50,931 bases of DNA, from positions 1-50,931 of the forward strand of contig QUDE01000019.1 of the NCBI GenBank assembly GCA_003477405.1, in the 5' to 3' direction. A program made the translations under genes and the position numbers. The notes under the pieces are model-generated. The model was given only the letters and a program-made list of their open reading frames with translations, was not told where the DNA came from and made no database searches. Of this stretch, positions 9,401 to 16,308 are shown in pieces (the first letter of the stretch is position 1; every line of letters begins with the position of its first letter). Origin of the DNA: Ruminococcaceae bacterium AM07-15. GTDB lineage: Bacteria; Bacillota; Clostridia; Oscillospirales; Butyricicoccaceae.

Positions 9401-9487
9401 CAGCGACAGTATGAGCAGTCCGCTCAGGATACGATGTTTCATCATGTTTCCCCCTATTTTTCTCTTCTTTTTGGCAATATTTTTCAT
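6401..9487 (-). CDS. Large secreted surface protein with three SLH domains and a C-terminal membrane tail
   Basis: The protein is about 1028 residues. It starts with a basic n-region and hydrophobic signal segment ending near GTAFA, so it is exported. Residues about 40-300 hold an acidic Tyr/Asp/Ser-rich module with ELRDLDGNGCAELLVVD, which looks like a VCBS/FG-GAP or EF-hand-like calcium loop. The middle is unassigned. Three S-layer homology modules follow at about 806-862, 863-920 and 927-980 (key strings LTRYDFMQAL, ITREQVAALAG and ITRAEAADLL). They should bind secondary cell-wall polymer. The end (about 1003-1028) is a hydrophobic helix followed by KRKKG, with no LPXTG motif. The start at 9487 follows GGAGGGG; an alternative Met at 9445 follows AGGGGG. 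Base composition is AT-richer than the neighbours, suggesting an acquired gene. Confidence 0.85.
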   Translation of the reverse strand: MKNIAKKKRKIGGNMMKHRILSGLLILSLILYFIPDFLPGTAFALDLDELKLQEEYFDSYSDSPEGVFMSVDAQTAREYLQIMEELERKASEELAELPNLTDFHGDSYVIPPYFVELRDLDGNGCAELLVVDFIVPALWESAGGSPGQSAGVNVGFHIYSSDGPIGGWSADIFHTEYMEPLYVIDGPYIVATSSRYYTDYSAGIYKMEQGQLKTVFETFYYDDALYSYGEDDIQYKYTDSEGKVYQEQLPSSSSSHYQDFDHMENIRQRAASLGIDISEDNSYSYDIDSGGIGGVSYPELAENSAALIKNHLERIVAVAEQEQAILPPTDPICHDITDVISLWDFAFDAGDFDVTQGDPIPTNYIFDWFRKEDRLVASNQDMQGLETFIRSLTPEYQDPMRRNYDYYWTNDTAYDYLLVHEMDFDALKGYVTGLFGADFDLTSYLRQAVPWQEGVCFQPVEDAQGKWYVVDEDISTGIPWEEHRVHTIADVGDGFYTAYMSSIYGDEETVFDESSHYMLLRKAPEDAPVPYQIVKMGEGLPSTSEIAHVKQRLLEPNTQYDYEKVSGFTTPQEYVDYLEEQLKGLQGEQINEKGRQETTNYIQFLYENAVSVSLSAKRNRIAITGQSVESAVTELSKVQRQVEELLEKYHVTLNKAPHPSIALSVSPLNWKKTIHVELRTDLGEKLGQYSISIALGDSRHALRLSSQELNALLDTYGTLEIQLKQTGQRTYKISFLDSENDTIAKLKTAVTIVLPAENELSTVFISYANGNDNWGGQFDAANRAIRFATPYSGQYEVIENEVAISDISDLDPKIQNAIAFMVSKGYFTLQDGMFHPQAPLTRYDFMQALVGMFFALDRNLKTSFPDVPKESPYYPYVASAEAKGIAKGFSDGTFSGEFNITREQVAALAGRTLIDQKDYVYPPDNAPYLTFEDAASISDWAKQDVALAVQTELIDKTGVFEPRRDITRAEAADLLYRLFMMLYETAPIASKHHADGKGQSMPDIRIPLACATLGAGGIGFYIYKRKKG

Positions 9488-9567
9488 GGCTATCCCCTCC
9501 ATAGTCACGAAAACCGAATGGAGCTCTCAGGAAATACATCCTCTTGGTTTTTGTTCCATTGCAGCGC

Positions 9568-9629
9568 AAAAGTTCCAATGTACCATACAAAAGCCGCACG
9601 CTCACAAACGCAACAATCCAGCCCCCATG
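9568..9629 (-). pseudogene. Truncated third copy of the four-helix membrane protein family
   Basis: On the minus strand this stretch aligns with the first ~30 codons of the gene at 10045-10590: GGCTGGATTGTTGCGTTTGT here matches GGCTGGATTTTTGCGTTTGT there, then CTTTTGTA is shared. Reading from the apparent ATG gives MGAGLLRL and a stop; a frame change restores VSVRLLYGTLEL, similar to VAVQLLYCALDL. Homology ends near 9568, about 80 bp before the SLH gene start. The 5' flank (9630-9705) also matches the flank upstream of the gene ending at 11147. Confidence 0.7.
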
Positions 9630-9705
9630 GCTCTTGCCTTTTGAACAATCGACCCATGTGCCTTCAAGCGGCTCACTTGCTCTATGTTCCGCATACCGCC
9701 CTTAT
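9630..9705 (-). repeat. Duplicated 5' flank of the membrane protein family
   Basis: This flank shares GCCTTTTGAA, GGCTCACTT and CTATGTT.. GCATACC in the same order and spacing with 11161-11225, the region upstream of the first intact paralogue. It is a duplicated leader or promoter region, in keeping with tandem gene duplication followed by decay. Confidence 0.65.
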
Positions 9706-9712
9706 TTTGATG

Positions 9713-9728
9713 AAAAGGTGTACCTTTT
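9713..9728. promoter_or_regulatory. Palindrome AAAAGGT-N2-ACCTTTT, copy 1 (candidate operator)
   Basis: A 7+7-bp perfect dyad with a 2-bp centre (GT). It lies about 25-40 bp downstream of the predicted transcription start of the minus-strand promoter at 9761-9789. The same arms recur at 9840-9855, 127 bp centre to centre. Confidence 0.55.
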
Positions 9729-9760
9729 TGCAAGCCGAAATCTGCTTTTTTCCAAAAGCT

Positions 9761-9789
9761 ATTATATATTGGAAAGTTGAAAAAGTCTA
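9761..9789 (-). promoter_or_regulatory. Candidate promoter reading toward the SLH gene
   Basis: Minus strand TAGACT (9784-9789) and TATAAT (9761-9766) with a 17-bp spacer. It would transcribe the pseudogene remnant and then the SLH gene (start 9487), giving a 5' untranslated region of about 265 nt. Confidence 0.55.
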
Positions 9790-9839
9790 GCAATTTTTTA
9801 CCTATTTTCTAACCATTGCAAGCTTTTGAATCAAATGCC

Positions 9840-9855
9840 AAAAGGTACACCTTTT
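9840..9855. promoter_or_regulatory. Palindrome AAAAGGT-N2-ACCTTTT, copy 2 (candidate operator)
   Basis: Same 7-bp arms as copy 1 with centre AC, about 85-100 bp upstream of the predicted start site. The 127-bp spacing is close to 12 helical turns, compatible with repressor looping across the promoter. Confidence 0.55.
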
Positions 9856-10012
9856 TGTGAAAAAATTTATCCCTATTTGATGTTTTTTTGCCCCTCTTAT
9901 CGTTTTGCCCAGCAGCGGAAGCCAGAGAGAGGCATGTTGCGGAACCTGGGAGCCGCCGCTCCCGCCTTTTTCCCATTTTTCAGCGCCTCTTCCAACCCGG
10001 AAGGCCGGAAGG
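9856..10012. other. Gene-free stretch after the membrane protein pair
   Basis: Together with the features just to its left, this completes a 557-bp gap between genes (9488-10044). I see no credible reading frame, RNA gene or repeat in this part. Confidence 0.4.
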
Positions 10013-10016
10013 CAAG

Positions 10017-10044
10017 AAAAAAGCACCCCAAGGGGTGCTTTTTC
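10017..10044 (-). terminator. Terminator of the membrane protein pair
   Basis: Stem 10018-10029 with 10032-10043 (AAAAAGCACCCC) ends two bases before the stop codon of the downstream gene (TAA, complement of 10045-10047). Confidence 0.8.
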
Positions 10045-10590
10045 TTATTCTGTTTTTTCCCTCTCCCCGGCATCCCGAAAAATCTTGCGCAGACCGGCAT
10101 ACAAAAACCAGGCGGGGATCTGATACAGCAGCACATATCCGGCGCTGCGGTGGGCCACCTCGATGCTCTCCCATGGAAAGATCACCAAAGAGGAAAACCG
10201 GCTGGCCACCATGTTCCCCATGATGTTGCACAGCAGCAAACTGAGGGCCAGGGCCGCTCCCCAATAGAGACAGGTCCGCTTCCAGCCATACCGACTGAGC
10301 AGCCATACGCTTGCCGCCACCACAAACAAACCGATCAAACAGGCGCCGCCGATCTCCCGGGGCACCAATGTTTCCGATGGAGAGGACACAAGGCTGGGCC
10401 CTGCCAGAAAGTGGCGGAGAAAGGCGATCACCTGGTCGATCAGCTCCCCCATGGGCGTTTCGATGTCGTCAAAGGGCGGCGTACGCATACTCACTTTCCG
10501 CCCAAGATCCAGTGCACAGTACAAAAGCTGCACTGCCACAAACACAAACGCAAAAATCCAGCCGCCTATGGCTCGTTTCTTGCCTTTCAT
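10045..10590 (-). CDS. Four-helix membrane protein of unknown family, paralogue B
   Basis: I do not recognise this 181-residue family. The protein has about four membrane helices, near 12-30, 80-105, 112-135 and 150-170, with short basic ends. It shares FLAGPSL, then PREIGGA.LIGLFVVA, YGWKRT.LYWGAALALS and AGYVL.YQIPAW with the neighbour at 10605-11147, so the two are recent paralogues in one operon, 14 bp apart. The start at 10590 follows GGGGG about 7 bases upstream; a GTG at 10608 in frame is less likely. A degraded third copy lies at 9568-9629. Function is unknown. Confidence 0.8.
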   Translation of the reverse strand: MKGKKRAIGGWIFAFVFVAVQLLYCALDLGRKVSMRTPPFDDIETPMGELIDQVIAFLRHFLAGPSLVSSPSETLVPREIGGACLIGLFVVAASVWLLSRYGWKRTCLYWGAALALSLLLCNIMGNMVASRFSSLVIFPWESIEVAHRSAGYVLLYQIPAWFLYAGLRKIFRDAGEREKTE

Positions 10591-10604
10591 GGTGATTCCC
10601 CCTA

Positions 10605-11147
10605 TCACTCTTTTCGTTCTTTCTGGATGTTCCGGGCGAGATACCGGCTTCCTTCATACAAAAGCCAGGCAGGGATCTGATAAAAAATCACATACCCGGC
10701 GCACCGCAAGGGGACTTCTGCCAGGTTTTTGCTTCCAATAGCGGGGTCAGAAATTCCCGGTCCTGCCATCAGATCAAGCGCAAAGCAAAGAGCGATGGAA
10801 AGGGCCAGGGCCGCGCCCCAATAAAGATAGGTCCGCTTCCAGCCGTAATATGCCAGCAGCCATACCGTTATAGCCACCACAAACAAACCGATGAGAGGGG
10901 CGCCACCAATGTCCCGGGGCCATATTTTAGGCGTCAGCGGATCGGCCGCAAGGCTGGGGCCCGCCAGGAAATAGCGCAAAAAGGTGCTGATTTGCTCCAG
11001 GGTCCGGTACACAATGCCTCCACCCTCTGCCGAGCCGCTGAGGACCATCTGCCGCCGGACCATTTCCGCAAGGCCTTGCAGCAGGTGAAGCCCTGCAAAG
11101 CTCCCCACAAAAATCCAACCGACCTTTTGCATGATGTTTTTCTTCAT
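10605..11147 (-). CDS. Four-helix membrane protein of unknown family, paralogue A
   Basis: A 180-residue membrane protein and the first gene of a two-gene operon with paralogue B. It has the same plan of about four helices and the same conserved strings (FLAGPSL, PRDIGGAPLIGLFVVA, YGWKRTYLYWGAALALS, YQIPAWLLYEGSRYLARN). The start at 11147 is chosen over the ATG six bases upstream because AGGAGGG then sits 6 bases before it. The C-termini of both proteins are basic and likely cytoplasmic. No catalytic motif is visible. Its upstream flank is copied upstream of the pseudogene at 9568-9629. Confidence 0.8.
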   Translation of the reverse strand: MKKNIMQKVGWIFVGSFAGLHLLQGLAEMVRRQMVLSGSAEGGGIVYRTLEQISTFLRYFLAGPSLAADPLTPKIWPRDIGGAPLIGLFVVAITVWLLAYYGWKRTYLYWGAALALSIALCFALDLMAGPGISDPAIGSKNLAEVPLRCAGYVIFYQIPAWLLYEGSRYLARNIQKERKE

Positions 11148-11272
11148 ATCCATCCCTCCTGCCTTTTGAAAAAATTAACTCAGTGTGCATCCAAATGGCT
11201 CACTTACCCTATGTTTAGCATACCATCCTTTTCCTCATCCGTCCATCCATTTTTCTCCTCTTTCTCTGAAAA

Positions 11273-11308
11273 ACAAAAAGGGCCTGCTGCAAATTGCAGC
11301 AGGCCCTT
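11273..11308 (-). terminator. Terminator of iadA
   Basis: A perfect 15-bp stem (11278-11292 with 11294-11308) followed on the minus strand by TTTTTG. Confidence 0.88.
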
Positions 11309-11320
11309 CGTGATTCCTTC

Positions 11321-12484
11321 TTATTCCTCAAAGGTGCCCTTCAGCAGCACCTTGCCCTCGCACATCGCCAGTTTGCCCTTGGCAATCACCGAGGAAATGT
11401 TCAGCTCTTTGTCCAACACCAACAGATCGGCGTCGGCCCCTTCCTGAATGCAGCCCTTGACCCCTTCTTTTCCCAGCCGCAGAGCGGGAGAAGTGGTGAA
11501 GATGCGCAGCATCTCCTCCAGGGGCACATCCAGCTCCAGCACGCCCCGGCGCAGTTCATACAGCAGCACCGCCGGGCTCACATAGGTCAGGCCGATGCAC
11601 CGGCCGTTTTCGTCAAAACGGGGCTGGCTGCCGTTGCCGTCGGAGGACATGGACAGATGATCCAGATCCACACCCTTTTTGATGCAGTAGGCCACCATAT
11701 CGGCGGCGCTCTCTCCATCCTCCTTCAACGAACCGTGGGCTGTCAGGTCAAAGTTGCCGCCCATTTTGGACAGTTTGATGGCCTCGTCCAGCAGCTTGTA
11801 GTTCCGTCCCACATGGGTGGGCAGGAAGGTTTCGATGGGCACATCGGATTTTTCCAGCGCCCGGAAGATGGGATCCAGCATCCCTTCCCGCACGCCGGTA
11901 TGGATGGTGAGCAATCCGGCCTTGCCGCTGAGCATACCGCCCATATTTACATCACTGGCCAGACGGGTCATTTCGTCATCGGTGATGGTGGAGCTGCGGT
12001 GATCGCTCATGGCCAGCTTGGCGCCGATGATCTTATCGATGAGCATGATGTCCCGCAGCACACTGCCGGTGAGGGTGACGGTGGGATACTGATAGGAACC
12101 GGTGAGCATATAGGTGCTGATGCCTTCGGTCTCCAGCGCAGTGACCTTGCCCAGCAGATTTTCCAGGCTGCGGGAGGTGCCGTCGGTACCCAGCAGACCC
12201 AGCACAGTGGTGACGCCGCTGCGGATCAGCTCGCTCAGGTTGAGCTCCGGGGTGCGGCTATGGTAGCCCTGTTCCCCGCCACCGCCTGTCACATGGACAT
12301 GGATGTCGATGAGGCCGGGGGTGACAATGGCGCCATGGAGATCCATGACCTCCACCCCATCCAGGCCCTCGTAGCCTTCGATCTTCTCGGCCACCTTCAT
12401 GATCTTGTCTCCAGCCAGCAGAACATCCCGCATCCCCAGGTGTTTGGGAGCGTATACATCGCAGTTTTTCAGCAGTTTCAGCAT
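11321..12484 (-). CDS. iadA: Isoaspartyl dipeptidase (beta-aspartyl peptidase)
   Basis: This enzyme removes N-terminal isoaspartyl residues from dipeptides produced by breakdown of damaged proteins. It is an amidohydrolase (M38) with a binuclear zinc centre. At 387 residues it matches E. coli IadA. All expected ligands are visible: H62 and H64 (IDIHVH), E71 in GGGGE, the carboxylated lysine K156 (IIGAKLAMSDHRSS), H195, H224 and D282 (SSDGNG). The start at 12484 follows AGAGGAA; an upstream in-frame Met (12529) lacks a ribosome binding site. Monocistronic, with its own terminator. Confidence 0.95.
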   Translation of the reverse strand: MLKLLKNCDVYAPKHLGMRDVLLAGDKIMKVAEKIEGYEGLDGVEVMDLHGAIVTPGLIDIHVHVTGGGGEQGYHSRTPELNLSELIRSGVTTVLGLLGTDGTSRSLENLLGKVTALETEGISTYMLTGSYQYPTVTLTGSVLRDIMLIDKIIGAKLAMSDHRSSTITDDEMTRLASDVNMGGMLSGKAGLLTIHTGVREGMLDPIFRALEKSDVPIETFLPTHVGRNYKLLDEAIKLSKMGGNFDLTAHGSLKEDGESAADMVAYCIKKGVDLDHLSMSSDGNGSQPRFDENGRCIGLTYVSPAVLLYELRRGVLELDVPLEEMLRIFTTSPALRLGKEGVKGCIQEGADADLLVLDKELNISSVIAKGKLAMCEGKVLLKGTFEE

Positions 12485-12664
12485 ATTTTTTCCTCTTTCT
12501 CCGGCCCACGGTCCGGCGTTTTGGGGCAAAAACCCCCTGCCTTTAGTTTACTCGCTGGCGCTGCGATTTGCAATGGGCCAAAGGGATTTTATTGCATCCG
12601 ATGATGGAAATCCTTTGATCCCTATGCTATACTGTTTAAAAATACCATTGAGAGGAGAAGACCC

Positions 12665-13879
12665 ATGCTTGTGACCATCCGGCAAACCAAATCAAGGGGC
12701 CAAAATCTCTTCCAGGTGGAGGAACAAGGGCAGCTCCTCTTTCAGGCCCAGACCCCTTGGGCCGACCTGCGCCTGCCCCTGGAGGCAGAAAAAATGCGCC
12801 GGCTCACCTTTTCCGACGCCCAGGGCCAACCCCTTTACCACACTTCCTACCAGCTGCTGGACAACGCCCTTCGCAGTCTTACCAAATACAAATTCCTTCT
12901 GGGCACCTCGGCCAAAGTGGAGGAATACCAGGTCTTGGACGAAACCGGCCAGCAGCAGGGTTCTTTCTATACCCAGATCGACGGCCTGCTCACCTCCCAG
13001 CTGACCATTTGCTATGGGGAAGAACAATACGACTGCTATCCCCGGTCTATAGGAAAGATCTATGTGGTGAGCATCTTTCAGGAAGGACGGCAGATCGCCC
13101 AGATCACCAAGCCCCTGGACACCTGGGATCTGCTGGATATTTATTACCTCCACTTGCTGGAAGGCTACCGGCATCTGCTGCCCATCCTCAGCTTTTTCAC
13201 CATCTATATCGATGCCGCTTCCTTCACCCAACCGGGACGGGCCGCCAAGTATTCCATGGAAAAACGCCGGGCCTACTCCTTCAACAAAAACAACGACAAA
13301 TACGATCCTCACTGGATCGCTCAGGCTTTCGGCCCGGAGGCCCAGGAGGAGCTGGATCGCCTGCTGCAAGAACACCCGGAAAAGAATCCCCAGAACGCAG
13401 CCGGTTTCAAAAGGGCCTGGAAATGGGCCGCCATCATCGCAGGTTCCCTTTTGCTCCTCTCGGCCGGGGCCATCTGGGCTTTTTTCACCTTCTTTTCCCC
13501 CACACCCCTGCTTCCTCAGGAATTTGCTCAGCAGATGGAAGAGGAAGGGTATCTTCTGTCCCAGCCGATCCTTACATATACAGGAACAGAGGAAGCCTGG
13601 GAGGCCAGCAAGGATGGCTGCTATGTACAGTTTTTTTCCTTTTCCGAAGAAGGTCAGGCCCGTTCTGCCTTTGTCCTGCTGCAAAGCAACTGGGATAAAG
13701 CCGAAGGGACGATCCAAAGCCGCTCCTCCTCTTCTTCCCAGCATACACAGCGGGAATCCTTTGTCTACAAAGACATCTTCTATGTTTATTCCCGCATTGA
13801 GAATACGCTCCTTCTGAGTGCAGCCCCCCTTTCCCAAAAAGAACTGCTCCAGGATACCGTGAAAGACCTGGGATATTAA
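12665..13879 (+). CDS. Tubby-like (LURP-one/YxjI-type) domain protein with one membrane helix
   Basis: A 404-residue protein. The first ~195 residues form repeated beta-strand pairs (LFQVEEQGQLLFQAQ, SAKVEEYQVLDETGQQQGSF, GKIYVVSIFQEGRQIAQITK) in the style of the LURP-one/Tubby C-terminal-like fold. A basic linker leads to a single membrane helix at about 256-280 (AAIIAGSLLLLSAGAIWAFF). An external domain of about 120 residues follows, with no recognised motif, containing a Ser run. The fold call rests on pattern only. The start follows GAGAGGAGAAG. It is monocistronic and shares a bidirectional terminator with mgsA. Confidence 0.65.
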   Translation: MLVTIRQTKSRGQNLFQVEEQGQLLFQAQTPWADLRLPLEAEKMRRLTFSDAQGQPLYHTSYQLLDNALRSLTKYKFLLGTSAKVEEYQVLDETGQQQGSFYTQIDGLLTSQLTICYGEEQYDCYPRSIGKIYVVSIFQEGRQIAQITKPLDTWDLLDIYYLHLLEGYRHLLPILSFFTIYIDAASFTQPGRAAKYSMEKRRAYSFNKNNDKYDPHWIAQAFGPEAQEELDRLLQEHPEKNPQNAAGFKRAWKWAAIIAGSLLLLSAGAIWAFFTFFSPTPLLPQEFAQQMEEEGYLLSQPILTYTGTEEAWEASKDGCYVQFFSFSEEGQARSAFVLLQSNWDKAEGTIQSRSSSSSQHTQRESFVYKDIFYVYSRIENTLLLSAAPLSQKELLQDTVKDLGY

Positions 13880-13886
13880 AACGAAA

Positions 13887-13926
13887 AAACAGCCCTTCCT
13901 TTTTGCACAAAGGAAGGGCCGTTTTG
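13887..13926. terminator. Bidirectional terminator between the Tubby-like gene and mgsA
   Basis: An 11-bp stem (13892-13902 with 13909-13919), with A-run on the left and T-rich on the right, serving both converging genes. Confidence 0.85.
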
Positions 13927-13927
13927 T

Positions 13928-14398
13928 TCAGTCTCCAATACGGGCCTGCATATGCTGGGAAAAGTCCATCAGCCGCCGGGGGTATGTCTCGTGCATCAGC
14001 GGAGAGGACAAGAGGAAATCAGCGGTGGCCCGGTTGGTAGCCACCGGGATATTATACAAAGCGGCAATACGCAGAAGAGCTTTCACATCCGGGTCGTGGG
14101 GCTGCTGGGTCAGGGGGTCCCAGAAAAAGACCATCAGATCGATCTCCCCTTCGGTGATCCGGCTTCCCAGCTGCATATCGCCTCCCAGGGGGCCGCTGCG
14201 ATAGCCGGTGACCGTCAGACCGGTGGCCCGGCTGACCAGCCCGGCGGTGGTGCCGGTGCCGCACAAGGTATGCTGGGAAAGCTCCTGCCGGTGCTCTGTG
14301 GCCCAATCGATCATTTCCTGCTTCATGTTGTCATGGGCCACCAGGGCGATCCGCTTCCCCGGCCCCATATCCACTGTAATATACTGTGTTGCTTTCAT
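13928..14398 (-). CDS. mgsA: Methylglyoxal synthase
   Basis: The enzyme converts dihydroxyacetone phosphate to methylglyoxal and phosphate, a bypass of lower glycolysis that relieves phosphate shortage. At 156 residues it has the family length. The key residues align with E. coli at a constant offset of three: H22, catalytic D74 in GPLGGDMQ, H101 and D104 in QPHDPDVKALLR. CGTGTTAGL, the phosphate-binding segment, is intact. The start follows GGAGTGAAG. Monocistronic. Confidence 0.96.
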   Translation of the reverse strand: MKATQYITVDMGPGKRIALVAHDNMKQEMIDWATEHRQELSQHTLCGTGTTAGLVSRATGLTVTGYRSGPLGGDMQLGSRITEGEIDLMVFFWDPLTQQPHDPDVKALLRIAALYNIPVATNRATADFLLSSPLMHETYPRRLMDFSQHMQARIGD

Positions 14399-14553
14399 TT
14401 TTCTTCACTCCATTTATTATTCCACCCTTATTTTACCTGCTTTTCCTTCCTTTGAAAAGCAATTTCCCGTAAAGTTTTTTTGACGCCTGGCTCTTTTTTC
14501 CGGAACATGGTATGATAAAAGCACAACATCCCCTTTTTCAGGAGGTCATTGTG

Positions 14554-16278
14554 ATGATGGAAAACTGGAAAACAGCCCTGGATCAGTGGCTCCAAAGCCC
14601 CTTTCTTTCCCAGGATGAAAAAAATACCCTCTCGAGTTCTTCTCCAGAGACTCTTAGCCCCACTTTTCAGTCTGCCCTTTCCTTCGGCACTGCCGGACTC
14701 AGGGGAATTGCCGCTCTGGGGCCTGGCGGAGTCAACCGCTTTACCATCACCCAGGCCGCTTTGGCCTTTGGCCGCTTTCTCCTGTCCTCCCAAGGGGAAG
14801 AAGTTCGGCAAAAAGGAATCTGCCTGTGCCGGGACTGCCGCCTGAGCAGCCCTGAACTGGCTCAGGCCGCCCAGCAGGCCTTCACTTCCCTGGGCATCCC
14901 GGTACACTTTTTCACCGAGCCTCGCCCCACGCCGGAACTTTCCTTTGCCGTCATCCACACCGGCGCCGCCGGTGGAATGAATATTACATCTAGTCATAAT
15001 ACAAAGAAATATAACGGATGTAAGCTGTATTCCCATACCGGGGCCCAGCTCACCGACGAAGAATGTGCCGCCGTCAGCCAGGAAATGGCCCGCATCTCCC
15101 TGCCCTGTGCTCTGCCAAAAGGGGATGCCTCTTTGGTGATTCCCTTGGGAGAGGAAACTGACAAAACCTATCTGGATGCTTTGATCCAAGACATTCCCCC
15201 CGTTTCTCTGCCGGAGGACCGGGCCCGGCTGCGCATCGTCTATACACCCCTTCATGGAGTGGGCGGCCTGCTCCTTCCCCGGCTGCTGAAAGAACAGGGG
15301 TTTACCGATTTGCACTGCGTCTCTTCCCAAATGGAGCCGGACGGCACTTTTCCCACAGCACCGGCCCCCAACCCGGAAAACCCGGAGACCTTTCACCTGG
15401 CCCTGGAAGAAGCCCGGCGCATCGGCGCCCACCTGATCATCGCCACCGATCCTGACGCCGACCGGGTAGCCTTTCAGGTGCTGCACCAAGGGGAATACCA
15501 CAGCCTGTCCGGCCATCAGGCCGGTTCTCTTCTTACGGATTTTCTCCTTTCTGCCTTGGAGGATCACCAAGCTTCTCCCCTTCCGCCCCTGGTGATCAAA
15601 AGCATCGTCACCACCAAGCTGGCCGCGGCCATTGCCCAAAGCCACGGCGCCCAGTGCATCGACACTTTCACCGGTTTTAAAAACATGGCTCCCCTGGCCT
15701 GCCAGCTGGAGCAGGAAGGAAAAGGCCGGTGCATCATTGCCTTTGAAGAGGCCATCGGCTGCATGATCGGCTCTCACTGCCGGGACAAAGACGGCCTGGC
15801 CGCCGCCTTGGCCTTCTGCCACCTGGCCGCCTGCCTCCTGGCCAAGGGACAATCGCCCCTGGATCGGCTGGGGCAGCTTTTCGCCGCCTTCGGCTGCTAT
15901 CTGGAAGATGCCATCTCTCTGTCCTTTTCCGGTGAAAACGCCCAGGCCCGCATGGCCCAGACCATGCAGCAGCTGCGGCAGCATCCGCCCCGGCATCTTG
16001 GCTCTTTGCCGGTGGCCTGCTGGCGGGATTACAAAAGCGGACTTTGTCATTCTTTGACTGAAAATGAAACAAAACCCCTTTCCCTCCGGGGTGCCGATAT
16101 GGTATACTATGAGTTGGTGAGCGGCACCGCTTTGGCCATTCGCCCTTCGGGCACCGAGCCCAAGATCAAATGCTATCTGCTGGCTCACAGCCACAGTCGG
16201 GCCCAGGCCATGGAACAGCTGACTTCGCTGCGTCAGGCCGTGCCCCTGCTTTTGAACACAGACCAGGCCCCCGTATGA
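14554..16278 (+). CDS. Alpha-phosphoglucomutase / phosphomannomutase
   Basis: A phosphohexomutase of about 574 residues, the length of Firmicutes PgcA-type enzymes that interconvert glucose-1- and glucose-6-phosphate for envelope sugar and glycogen supply. The motifs in order are GTAGLRG (45-51), the phosphoserine loop TSSHNTKKYNG with S147 catalytic (canonical TASHNP has Ala and Pro where this has Ser and Thr), magnesium loop ATDPDADRV, sugar loop FEEAIGC and phosphate loop RPSGTEPKIK. The start at 14554 is placed behind AGGAGG; a second Met follows at once. Substrate preference between glucose and mannose phosphates cannot be read from the sequence. Confidence 0.92.
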   Translation: MMENWKTALDQWLQSPFLSQDEKNTLSSSSPETLSPTFQSALSFGTAGLRGIAALGPGGVNRFTITQAALAFGRFLLSSQGEEVRQKGICLCRDCRLSSPELAQAAQQAFTSLGIPVHFFTEPRPTPELSFAVIHTGAAGGMNITSSHNTKKYNGCKLYSHTGAQLTDEECAAVSQEMARISLPCALPKGDASLVIPLGEETDKTYLDALIQDIPPVSLPEDRARLRIVYTPLHGVGGLLLPRLLKEQGFTDLHCVSSQMEPDGTFPTAPAPNPENPETFHLALEEARRIGAHLIIATDPDADRVAFQVLHQGEYHSLSGHQAGSLLTDFLLSALEDHQASPLPPLVIKSIVTTKLAAAIAQSHGAQCIDTFTGFKNMAPLACQLEQEGKGRCIIAFEEAIGCMIGSHCRDKDGLAAALAFCHLAACLLAKGQSPLDRLGQLFAAFGCYLEDAISLSFSGENAQARMAQTMQQLRQHPPRHLGSLPVACWRDYKSGLCHSLTENETKPLSLRGADMVYYELVSGTALAIRPSGTEPKIKCYLLAHSHSRAQAMEQLTSLRQAVPLLLNTDQAPV

Positions 16279-16308
16279 TCCCGGCGGCCTTAGAAAAGGT
16301 GGTTATTT

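Noticed and set aside
11294..12604. Plus-strand open frame opposite iadA
   Set aside because: iadA has all catalytic residues and a terminator at its end; the opposite frame is an antisense shadow.
14428..16194. Minus-strand open frame opposite the phosphohexomutase
   Set aside because: The plus-strand protein has every family motif; the minus frame is Gly/Gln-rich shadow sequence.
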